From Pseudomonas sp. SCA2728.1_7 (GTDB lineage: Bacteria > Pseudomonadota > Gammaproteobacteria > Pseudomonadales > Pseudomonadaceae), in contig NZ_CP073104.1 of NCBI RefSeq assembly GCF_018138145.1, forward strand, positions 4,159,001-4,223,000: a stretch of DNA of 64,000 nt. Reading direction: 5' to 3'. The notes beneath the pieces are model-generated. The model saw nothing but the letters and a program-made list of their open reading frames with translations, ran no database searches and was not told the origin of the DNA. Positions 44,045 to 51,078 of this stretch are shown one piece after another. The position numbers and the translations under genes were made by a program. Every line of letters begins with the position of its first letter. Positions within the stretch are counted from its first letter, which is position 1.

Positions 44045-44670
44045 GCCTGCTGGACGAAGGTCAGGCGCACGGCGAAACCGATCAGCAGGCTGCCGAACAG
44101 CCATTGTTGTACGCGTTGGGCCGTTGGACTGTGTTGCAGCCAACGACCCAGCGCGGCGCCGGTGAGGGCGTAGGCGCTGTCGAAGAGCAGGCCGACGCCG
44201 ACCAGCAGCATGCCGAGCACGGCGAACTGGCTCAGTACCGGTGCGCCGTCATTGACGATGAATTGCGGCAGCAGCACCGAGCAGAACAGCAACGCCTTGG
44301 GATTGAGCAGATTGGTCAGCAGGCCACGACGGATCGCTTCGCGCCATTGGCCTTGGGAGCTAATAACTTCGTCAGCACTCAGGTTCGGCAGCAGGCTGCT
44401 GCGCAGGCATTGAATGCCGATCCACAACAGATACGCCGCCCCCGCCAGTCGCACCGCCTCGAATGTCCACGGCGCGGCTTTGAACAGCGCCGCCAGCCCC
44501 AACGCCGCCAAGGCCACGTGACAACCGCGGGCAACGCCCAGACCGATGGCCGTGGCCAGCGCCGCGCTGCGACCCTGGCGGGCACCGGTTTGCAAAAGCA
44601 GGATCATGTCCGGGCCGGGCAGCAGATAGACCACGGCCAATGCCAGGAAAAACAGCCAGAGATTCGCCAT
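44041..44670 (-). CDS. LysE/RhtB-family amino-acid exporter
   Basis: 209 aa, about five or six membrane helices. Start set at the ATG 44668-44670 (MANLWLFFLALAVVYLLPGP), the usual LysE opening; longer frames would cross into the regulator. Signatures PGPDMILLLQTGARQG and LLTNLLNPKALLF are clear. It is divergent from an Lrp-type regulator, the common arrangement for these exporters. Substrate unknown, probably an amino acid. Confidence 0.92.
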   Translation of the reverse strand: MANLWLFFLALAVVYLLPGPDMILLLQTGARQGRSAALATAIGLGVARGCHVALAALGLAALFKAAPWTFEAVRLAGAAYLLWIGIQCLRSSLLPNLSADEVISSQGQWREAIRRGLLTNLLNPKALLFCSVLLPQFIVNDGAPVLSQFAVLGMLLVGVGLLFDSAYALTGAALGRWLQHSPTAQRVQQWLFGSLLIGFAVRLTFVQQA

Positions 44671-44814
44671 GTTGCCGCCCTTTCGTTGTCGATTCGGTGC
44701 GCCAAGTCTAGGGCCGAAGGGCGGGGCAGGTGCTTGCGTAGTCAGCTTCAAAAACCTTGTTGATTGGCATAATCTGCTGGTTTTCCATTGCACGACTATC
44801 GGGATCTGCCAAAC

Positions 44815-45288
44815 ATGAAACTCGACGCCTTTGATCGCAAGATTCTCGCGGCCCTGCAACGCAATGGACGCCTGAGCAATGTCGAGCTGGCGGATGAAAT
44901 CGGCCTATCGGCCTCGCCGTGCCTGCGCCGGGTGCGGATGCTGGAAGAGGCTGGGGTGATTCGCGGCTATCAGGCCAATCTCGATCGCGATGAAGTCGGG
45001 CTGGGGCTGACGGTGTTTGTCGGGGTCAAGGTCGAGCGCCACAACGATGCACAGGCCGAGGCGTTTTACACCGCGGTGACGGCGCTGCCGGAGGTGATTT
45101 CAGCGTTTCTGGTCTCGGGCGAGTCGGATTTTCTGTTGCAAGTGGTGGTGCCGGATTTGCGTGCGTATGACCGCTTTCTCAGCGGCTGTCTGTTGAAACT
45201 GCCGGGGGTGAGCGATATTCGCAGCAACTTTGCGATTCATACGGTGAAGACGCCGGGTGCTTTGCCGTTGGGGCATCTCCCGGCCTGA
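44815..45288 (+). CDS. Lrp/AsnC-family transcriptional regulator
   Basis: 157 aa. The N-terminal helix-turn-helix is LDAFDRKILAALQRNGRL through LADEIGLSASPCLRRVRML; the C-terminal RAM ligand domain contains VSGESDFLLQVVVPDL. The ATG at 44815 gives the standard MKLDAFDRKI start; a TTG at 44788 is in frame but adds an untypical leader. It faces the lysE gene and should control it in response to an amino acid. Confidence 0.93.
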   Translation: MKLDAFDRKILAALQRNGRLSNVELADEIGLSASPCLRRVRMLEEAGVIRGYQANLDRDEVGLGLTVFVGVKVERHNDAQAEAFYTAVTALPEVISAFLVSGESDFLLQVVVPDLRAYDRFLSGCLLKLPGVSDIRSNFAIHTVKTPGALPLGHLPA

Positions 45289-45304
45289 GACCGGGTGGCC
45301 CCCA

Positions 45305-45385
45305 TTCGCGAGCAGGCTCACTCCTACATTGATCGCGGTGTTTCTGAAGAACTCGGTCAACTGTAGGAGTGAGCCTGCTCGCGAA
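45305..45385. repeat. REP pair (REPIN) between convergent genes
   Basis: Exact inverted arms TTCGCGAGCAGGCTCACTCC (from 45305) and GGAGTGAGCCTGCTCGCGAA (to 45385), about 33 bp apart. It occupies the junction of the lrp and lpd genes. Confidence 0.88.
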
Positions 45386-45417
45386 AGCGGTGTTTCAACC
45401 ACCTAGATTTCAGAAGC

Positions 45418-46818
45418 CTACATCTGCGTCGCCATCCCCTCGACATTCATCGCCGCCTGGCGCAACGCCTCTGACCGCGTTGGATGCGGATGGCAAGTCA
45501 AAGCAATGTCCTCAGCCGAAGCACTGAACTCCATCGCCACACAAAACTCGCCAATCATTTCACTCACACTCGGGCCGACCAGATGCACGCCGAGTACTTC
45601 ATCGGTGCGCTCATCAGCGAGGACTTTGGCGAACCCCTCGGTCTCGTGGTTGATCTTCGCTCGGCTGTTGGCGGTGAAGGGGAATTTGCCGACCTTGTAG
45701 GCACGGCCCTCGGCCTTTAGCTGCTCTTCGGTCTTGCCGACGCTGGCCAGTTCCGGTCTGGTGTAGATCACATTGGGGATCAGGTCGTAATTGACCTCGC
45801 CAGCCTTGCCGTGGATCTGCTCGACGCAGGCCATGGCTTCGTCTTCAGCCTTGTGCGCGAGCATCGGCCCGGAGGTCACGTCGCCAATCACCCAAACCCC
45901 GGCGGCTTCGGTGCGATGCTGTTTGTTGGCGAGCATGCCGCGCTTGTCAGTGCTCAGGCCGACGTTTTCCAGACCGAGCCCTTGGGTGTACGGGCGACGA
46001 CCGATAGCGACCAGCACGTAATCGGCTTCAAGCAACTCGGCAGTGCCGCCCGCGGCAGGCTCAACGCTGAGCCGCACGCCGTTGGCGGAAGACGTGGCGC
46101 TGGTGACTTTCGAACTCAGCTTGAAGGCGATGCCTTGTTTGCTCAGCGAGCGTTGCAGGGTCTTTCCAGCCTCGCTATCGACGCCCGGACAGATGCGATC
46201 AAGATATTCGACCACGGTGACCTGCGCGCCCAGACGCCGCCATACCGAGCCCAGTTCCAGGCCAATCACTCCGGCACCGATCACCACCAGATGCTTGGGC
46301 ACTTCGCTCAACGACAGCGCGCCCGTTGAATCAAGAATGCGCTGGTTGTCGATCTCGACGCCGGGCAGGGGAGTGGGCTCGGAACCGGTGGCGATAATGA
46401 TGTCCTTGGCGGTCAGTTCGATTTTGCTGCCCTGATCGTTGGTCACTGTGACCTTGCCGGGGCCATCGATGTGGCCCCAGCCCTTGATCCACTCGACCTT
46501 GTTTTTGCGAAAGAGAAATTCGATGCCTTTGGTCAGGCCGGCCACGCTCTCGTCTTTCTGTTTCATCATCTGCGCGAGATTCAACGTCGGTTTGACCTCA
46601 ATGCCGAGATTGGCGAATTCCGCACCCATCGCCGCGTCGTACAGCTCCGAGGCATGCAACAGCGCTTTTGACGGCATGCAACCGACGTTCAGGCAGGTGC
46701 CGCCGAGCGTTGCCCGGCCCTCCACGCAAGCGGCCTTGAGACCCAGCTGGCCGGCGCGGATTGCCGCGTTATAGCCACCGGGGCCGCCGCCCAGAATCAC
46801 TACGTCATAGTTGCTCAT
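45418..46818 (-). CDS. Dihydrolipoamide dehydrogenase (E3), Lpd3-like
   Basis: 466-aa FAD disulfide oxidoreductase that reoxidises dihydrolipoyl groups with NAD+. FAD motif GGGPGG at 10-15, redox-active disulfide C42/C47 in GTCLNVGCMPSK, NAD-binding VVIGAGVIGLELGS, and C-terminal active-site base in HPHPTRSE. Stand-alone: no E1 or E2 gene is adjacent, so it is one of the extra Pseudomonas lpd copies rather than the main complex gene. A perfect palindrome ATTACGAACGTAAT sits 54 bp upstream. Confidence 0.94.
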   Translation of the reverse strand: MSNYDVVILGGGPGGYNAAIRAGQLGLKAACVEGRATLGGTCLNVGCMPSKALLHASELYDAAMGAEFANLGIEVKPTLNLAQMMKQKDESVAGLTKGIEFLFRKNKVEWIKGWGHIDGPGKVTVTNDQGSKIELTAKDIIIATGSEPTPLPGVEIDNQRILDSTGALSLSEVPKHLVVIGAGVIGLELGSVWRRLGAQVTVVEYLDRICPGVDSEAGKTLQRSLSKQGIAFKLSSKVTSATSSANGVRLSVEPAAGGTAELLEADYVLVAIGRRPYTQGLGLENVGLSTDKRGMLANKQHRTEAAGVWVIGDVTSGPMLAHKAEDEAMACVEQIHGKAGEVNYDLIPNVIYTRPELASVGKTEEQLKAEGRAYKVGKFPFTANSRAKINHETEGFAKVLADERTDEVLGVHLVGPSVSEMIGEFCVAMEFSASAEDIALTCHPHPTRSEALRQAAMNVEGMATQM

Positions 46819-46871
46819 GCGCTTGCTCCTGTTTGATGGACGCGGATCGCTAAAAGTAGTACTGGATAAAA

Positions 46872-46885
46872 ATTACGAACGTAAT
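46872..46885. promoter_or_regulatory. Palindrome upstream of lpd
   Basis: ATTACG-AA-CGTAAT, a perfect 6-2-6 inverted repeat in the lpd leader. Size and symmetry fit a dimeric repressor operator. The protein that binds it is not identifiable here. Confidence 0.4.
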
Positions 46886-46981
46886 ATGTGCGTTTCCAGG
46901 CATTTCGGTCAAGGCTTCAGGCAAGCGACAGGTTGGGCGTCTTTGAATAAGCGTAATTGTGTACGAATATTTCACCTAATT

Positions 46982-46996
46982 CGTTATATCGTAACG
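46982..46996. promoter_or_regulatory. Zur-box-like operator ahead of the SPFH/P-type ATPase operon
   Basis: CGTTATATCGTAACG: its core GTTATATCGTAAC (46983-46995) matches 10 of 13 positions of the Zur core GTTATAATATAAC. Its half-sites GTTAT and GTTAC are the same two found in the folE2/amidase box at 61811-61823. It lies 35 bp before the ATG of the first gene. A second palindrome, ATATCG-TAA-CGATAT (46986-47000), overlaps it, so another regulator cannot be excluded. Confidence 0.65.
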
Positions 46997-47030
46997 ATAT
47001 ACAGGTGTGAGCCAATGAGTTTGGGGTGAT

Positions 47031-48995
47031 ATGCAAGTCGATCTGGACGTGGAAGGCCCGCAAGTGACCGGACTGCCGCGCTTTCAGCAGGCAGCGGTGC
47101 AAAGCCGACGCCTGCGACGCTGGGCGGTCAGCCTCGGCGGATTGGCCGGGGCAGGGTGGGTGCTGGCATTTTTTGTCGGGCTGTTTGCCCCGCAGTCTTT
47201 GTGGCCGCCGCTGCTGGTCAGCCAGAGTGCGGCGCTGCTGGTGCTGGTCGCAGGACTGCAATCGGCGTGGTGGGTGACGCACTGGCGCGCGCAGGTGATC
47301 AATCCTGCTGTTGTGCCGGCGCCGCTTGCTGATGAGCAACAATCCGCGCCGCAGGGCTGGTACGAGCGGCTGTTGGAGCGCTTGAGCCAAGGCAGTCTGC
47401 ATCTGCTCAACCAGATTGGTGCGGCGACGCTGTGGCAGGCGGGCTGGGCGCTGCTGGTGGTGCTGAGCATCGATTCAGTGTGGAGCCTCGCGTTGCCGGC
47501 TGCTGCCGTGGGGTTATCTGCCACGGTGGGGGCGGCGTTGGCGCTGTTGCTGGCGTTCGGCTTGCTGGTACTGGAGCGGCAACTGGCCCAGGAACATCCA
47601 GCGCAATGGCCCGAAGCAGGGGCATTGGCACAACTGACGCGCGTGGCGATCATCAGTCTGGTGCTGGGCGCGTTGTGTTTGTTGTTTGCCGGCGAGAATG
47701 CCGTGTGGCCGGCGCGCGTTGCCGTGTTGATCGGCATCTTGCCGGGACTTGTCGCGATCGAGCTGCTAGTGCGCGCCGTTCTCTCAATATTCAGCCCTCG
47801 CCGTGAGCGGCTTGAACCGACGTTGTTGGCGCGCAGTTTTGTCGCCGACATGCTGCGTTGGCCTCCGCAGCCGTTACTTGCCTTGCAGCATGAATTGCAC
47901 AATCGCTTTGGCATCGATCTGCGTCAGATCTGGGCATTCAGCTACATGCGCCGGGCGTTTCTGCCGGTGCTGGCATTGGTTGCAGCAGTGGGTTGGTTAC
48001 TCACCGGCGTCCATGAAATCCCGTTACAGGGTCGTGGTATTTATGAACGTTTCGGCAAACCGCTGCAGGTGTTCGGCCCGGGATTGCACACGGGTCTACC
48101 GTGGCCGCTGGGGCGGGTGTTGATCGTTGAAAACGGCGTGGTCCATGAGTTGGCCACCAGCGTCGGCGAGAACCCTGCACCGCTGCAAGCCGATCCAGCG
48201 GAAGGGCCGGCGCCCATAACCGCCAACCGTTTGTGGGACGCCAGTCATGTCAATGACAAGTCGCAAGTCATCGCCAGCAGCCGTGGCGAGCAACAGAGCT
48301 TCCAGGTCGTCAACATGGACGTGCGCTTCGTCTATCGCATTGGCCTGACTGATCAGGCTGCGCTGGCCGCCACTTACAACAGTGCCGATGTGCCAACGCT
48401 GATCCGCAGCACTGCGAGCCGGATTCTGGTGCACGACTTTGCCTCTCGTACGCTCGACGGTTTGCTCGGTCAAGACCGTGTAGGGCTGGGCGAGGAGATC
48501 GGTCGCGCGGTGCAAAGCGATCTGCAAAAACTCGACAGCGGCGTGGAAATTCTCGCCACGGTCGTCGAAGCCATTCATCCGCCGGCCGGTGCCGCCAATG
48601 CCTATCACAGCGTGCAAGCGGCGCAGATTGGTGCGCAGGCTTTGATCTCTCGTGAGCGTGGCGCGGCGGCTGAAGCGAGCAATCAGGCGCAGTTGCAGGC
48701 CAGCCTGGCTCGCGATCAGGCCAGTGCCAATGCGCGGGAAACCAGCGCTACGGCGCAGGCGGCGGACCTGCGATTCAGTGCCGAGCAAAAAGCCTTCGCC
48801 AGCGCCGGTCAGGCCTTCGTACTTGAGCAATACCTCGGCCAGCTCAGCCAAGGCCTGAGCAAAGCCAGATTGCTGATACTCGATCATCGTCTGGGTGGCA
48901 GCAGCAATGCCCCGACCATCGACCTGCGTACGTTCACGCTGCCGGCCGACCCGACGCCCGCGCGCACCACCGCTCAACCAGGAGTCGCCCATTGA
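47031..48995 (+). CDS. Polytopic membrane protein with C-terminal SPFH (HflK-like) domain
   Basis: 654 aa. The first 330 residues hold about seven hydrophobic segments (for example LLVSQSAALLVLVAGLQSAW and AVGLSATVGAALALLLAFGLL). The rest is an SPFH/band 7 domain starting after a last helix (LPVLALVAAVGWLLTGVHEI) with GRGIYERFGKPLQVFGPGLH and VNMDVRFVYRIG. An Ala/Gln/Glu-rich coiled coil near 545-610 follows. Fusion of a multi-span membrane part to an SPFH module is much larger than HflK or HflC. Its TGA overlaps the TTG of the next gene. First gene behind the Zur-like box. Confidence 0.88.
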   Translation: MQVDLDVEGPQVTGLPRFQQAAVQSRRLRRWAVSLGGLAGAGWVLAFFVGLFAPQSLWPPLLVSQSAALLVLVAGLQSAWWVTHWRAQVINPAVVPAPLADEQQSAPQGWYERLLERLSQGSLHLLNQIGAATLWQAGWALLVVLSIDSVWSLALPAAAVGLSATVGAALALLLAFGLLVLERQLAQEHPAQWPEAGALAQLTRVAIISLVLGALCLLFAGENAVWPARVAVLIGILPGLVAIELLVRAVLSIFSPRRERLEPTLLARSFVADMLRWPPQPLLALQHELHNRFGIDLRQIWAFSYMRRAFLPVLALVAAVGWLLTGVHEIPLQGRGIYERFGKPLQVFGPGLHTGLPWPLGRVLIVENGVVHELATSVGENPAPLQADPAEGPAPITANRLWDASHVNDKSQVIASSRGEQQSFQVVNMDVRFVYRIGLTDQAALAATYNSADVPTLIRSTASRILVHDFASRTLDGLLGQDRVGLGEEIGRAVQSDLQKLDSGVEILATVVEAIHPPAGAANAYHSVQAAQIGAQALISRERGAAAEASNQAQLQASLARDQASANARETSATAQAADLRFSAEQKAFASAGQAFVLEQYLGQLSQGLSKARLLILDHRLGGSSNAPTIDLRTFTLPADPTPARTTAQPGVAH

Positions 48996-50032
48996 GTCAG
49001 TCGCACACACACGATCATCATGACCACAGCGGCCACGATCACGGTCACGGCGGGCATCACCATCATCATGGCCATCACCACCACGGTGCGCCGGAAGAGG
49101 CCGGGCCTTTTCCGTGGCGACGGATGGGCTGGGCAGCCTTGTTGGTGGCGTTTGCCATTGCGGCGGCGAGCCTGGTGCAAGTGCGCTCCGGCGAAGCCAC
49201 GGTCATTACCCGTTTCGGTAATCCATCGCGGGTGCTGCTTGACCCCGGTTTGAGCTGGCGCTGGCCGGCACCGTTCGAGGCGGCGATCCCGGTGGATTTG
49301 CGTTTGCGCACCACCTCCAGCGGCTTGCAGGATGTCGGCACGCGCGACGGTTTGCGCATCATTGTGCAAGCCTACGTCGCGTGGCAGGTACAAGGTGATC
49401 CGGATAACGTGCAGCGCTTTATGCGGGCGGTGCAGAACCAACCGGATGAAGCGGCGCGGCAGATTCGCACCTTTGTCGGCTCGGCATTGGAAACCACCGC
49501 CAGCAGTTTCGATCTGGCGAGTCTGGTGAACACCGATGCCAGTCAGGTACGTATCGCCGATTTCGAGACGCAGCTGCGCGAGCAGATCGATCAGCAATTG
49601 CTCGCGACGTATGGCGTGCGGGTGGTGCAAGTCGGCATCGAGCGTTTGACCTTGCCGTCGGTGACGCTCACTGCCACCGTCGATCGCATGCGCGCTGAGC
49701 GTGAAACCATCGCCACTGAAAGAACGGCGATCGGTAAACGTGAAGCCGCACAAATCCGCTCTGCTGCCGAACGCGATGCACGGATTGTTCAAGCGGATGC
49801 GACGGTAAAAGCAGCAGAAATCGAAGCGCAGTCTCGCGTCGAAGCAGCGCAGATTTATGGCCGCGCGTACGCCAGTTCGCCACAGCTCTACAACTTGCTG
49901 CGCTCGCTCGACACCCTCGGCACCATGGTTACGCCGGACACCAAATTGATTCTGCGCACCGACGCCGCGCCATTCCGCGTGCTGGTCGATGGCCCGCCGA
50001 CACTCGACAGCAAATCCGGATCGCAGCCATGA
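48992..50032 (+). CDS. HflK-like SPFH protein with histidine-rich N-terminus
   Basis: 346 aa. The TTG start (48992) is supported by AGGAG at 48980-48984 and by the four-base overlap with the previous stop. The first 31 residues contain 17 histidines (pattern HDHHDHSGHDHGHGG then runs of four and five His), a metal-binding tail on the cytoplasmic side of the single N-terminal membrane helix (ALLVAFAIAAASLVQV). The SPFH domain follows (GEATVITRFGNPSRVLLDPG) with a coiled coil rich in RxAERDARIVQADA. The His tail suggests zinc or copper handling for the ATPase encoded two genes on. Confidence 0.9.
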   Translation: MSQSHTHDHHDHSGHDHGHGGHHHHHGHHHHGAPEEAGPFPWRRMGWAALLVAFAIAAASLVQVRSGEATVITRFGNPSRVLLDPGLSWRWPAPFEAAIPVDLRLRTTSSGLQDVGTRDGLRIIVQAYVAWQVQGDPDNVQRFMRAVQNQPDEAARQIRTFVGSALETTASSFDLASLVNTDASQVRIADFETQLREQIDQQLLATYGVRVVQVGIERLTLPSVTLTATVDRMRAERETIATERTAIGKREAAQIRSAAERDARIVQADATVKAAEIEAQSRVEAAQIYGRAYASSPQLYNLLRSLDTLGTMVTPDTKLILRTDAAPFRVLVDGPPTLDSKSGSQP

Positions 50033-51078
50033 GTGAACAAGTTCCACGTGGAACACATTCGCTTAACAGTCCGTGGATTCAGGCTGGGCGTTTGGCGTTT
50101 TTCGCCTTGTATGCAGTGACGGTATTGGCCGCATTGGCTTGGGGATTTTCCAATGTGCGGCAAATTGACCCCCAGAGTCGTGCGGTGGTTTTGCATTTCG
50201 GCGCACTCGATCGCATCCAGAATGCCGGTCTGTTATTGGCCTGGCCACAGCCGTTCGAACAGGTGATTTTGCTGCCGGCAGCGGATCGGGTCATTGAACG
50301 TCGAGTGGAAAACCTGTTGCGCAGCGATGAAGCAGTGAAGGCTGATCGCGTCGCTTCTTTCGCCGTACCGTTAAGCGATGCGCTGGCGGGCTCTGGTTAT
50401 TTATTGACCGGTGATGCCGGCGTAGTGCAACTCGATGTGCGGGTGTTTTACAAAGTCAGCGACCCTTACGACTTCGTGTTGCAGGCCGATCATGTGTTGC
50501 CAGCGCTGGATCGATTGGTCACCCGCAGCGCCGTGGCGCTGACTGCCGCGCGGGATCTGGACACGATTCTCGTCGCTCGCCCGGAGTTGATCGGCGCTGA
50601 CAACCAAGCGGCCGAACGCCGCGAAAGACTTCGCGGTGATCTGGTGCAAGGTATCAACAAGCGCTTGGCCGAGTTGAAAGCGAGCGGGCAGGGCATCGGC
50701 ATTGAAGTGGCGCGGGTCGATGTGCAATCGAGTCTGCCCGATCCGGCGGTCAGTGCTTTTAACGCAGTATTGACGGCCAGTCAGCAGGCCGACAAAGCCG
50801 TGGCCAATGCACGCACTGACGCCGAGAAACTCACCCAGAGCGCCAACGAACAAGCCGATCGCACGCTACAAGTCGCTCACGCGCAGGCCGGTGAGCGCTT
50901 GGCCAAGGCGTCTGCGGACACGGCCACGGTGTCGAGTCTGGCCAGCAGCACCGACCCGCAACTTCTCCTGCGCCTTTACCGCGAACGCATGCCGAAGATT
51001 CTCGGTCAGGCCGGTTCGGTGACCACGGTCGACTCGAAAGACGATTCCCGCCTGATCATTCAGGGAGCCAGTAAATGA
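50029..51078 (+). CDS. HflC-like SPFH protein
   Basis: 349 aa. One membrane helix near the N-terminus (LAFFALYAVTVLAALAWGF), then the SPFH domain (QSRAVVLHFGALDRIQNAGL, VQLDVRVFYKVSDPYDFVL) and a coiled coil (ADKAVANARTDAEKLTQSAN). ATGA overlap with the preceding stop. Codons 4-8 coincide with a parS site (50041-50054), so the centromere motif is read as protein. Likely assembles with the other two SPFH proteins into a membrane cage or scaffold. Confidence 0.9.
   Translation: MSEQVPRGTHSLNSPWIQAGRLAFFALYAVTVLAALAWGFSNVRQIDPQSRAVVLHFGALDRIQNAGLLLAWPQPFEQVILLPAADRVIERRVENLLRSDEAVKADRVASFAVPLSDALAGSGYLLTGDAGVVQLDVRVFYKVSDPYDFVLQADHVLPALDRLVTRSAVALTAARDLDTILVARPELIGADNQAAERRERLRGDLVQGINKRLAELKASGQGIGIEVARVDVQSSLPDPAVSAFNAVLTASQQADKAVANARTDAEKLTQSANEQADRTLQVAHAQAGERLAKASADTATVSSLASSTDPQLLLRLYRERMPKILGQAGSVTTVDSKDDSRLIIQGASK
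50040..50055. other. parS centromere site
   Basis: AGTTCCACGTGGAACA matches TGTTCCACGTGGAACA at 15 of 16 positions, with the 14-bp core palindrome intact. ParB is encoded in this window. It lies inside the start of the HflC-like gene. Confidence 0.88.

Noticed and set aside
47031..51078. The SPFH genes as the housekeeping hflK-hflC pair
   Set aside because: hflX, miaA and hfq, the usual neighbours, are absent; there are three SPFH genes, one fused to a polytopic domain, and a metal ATPase follows.
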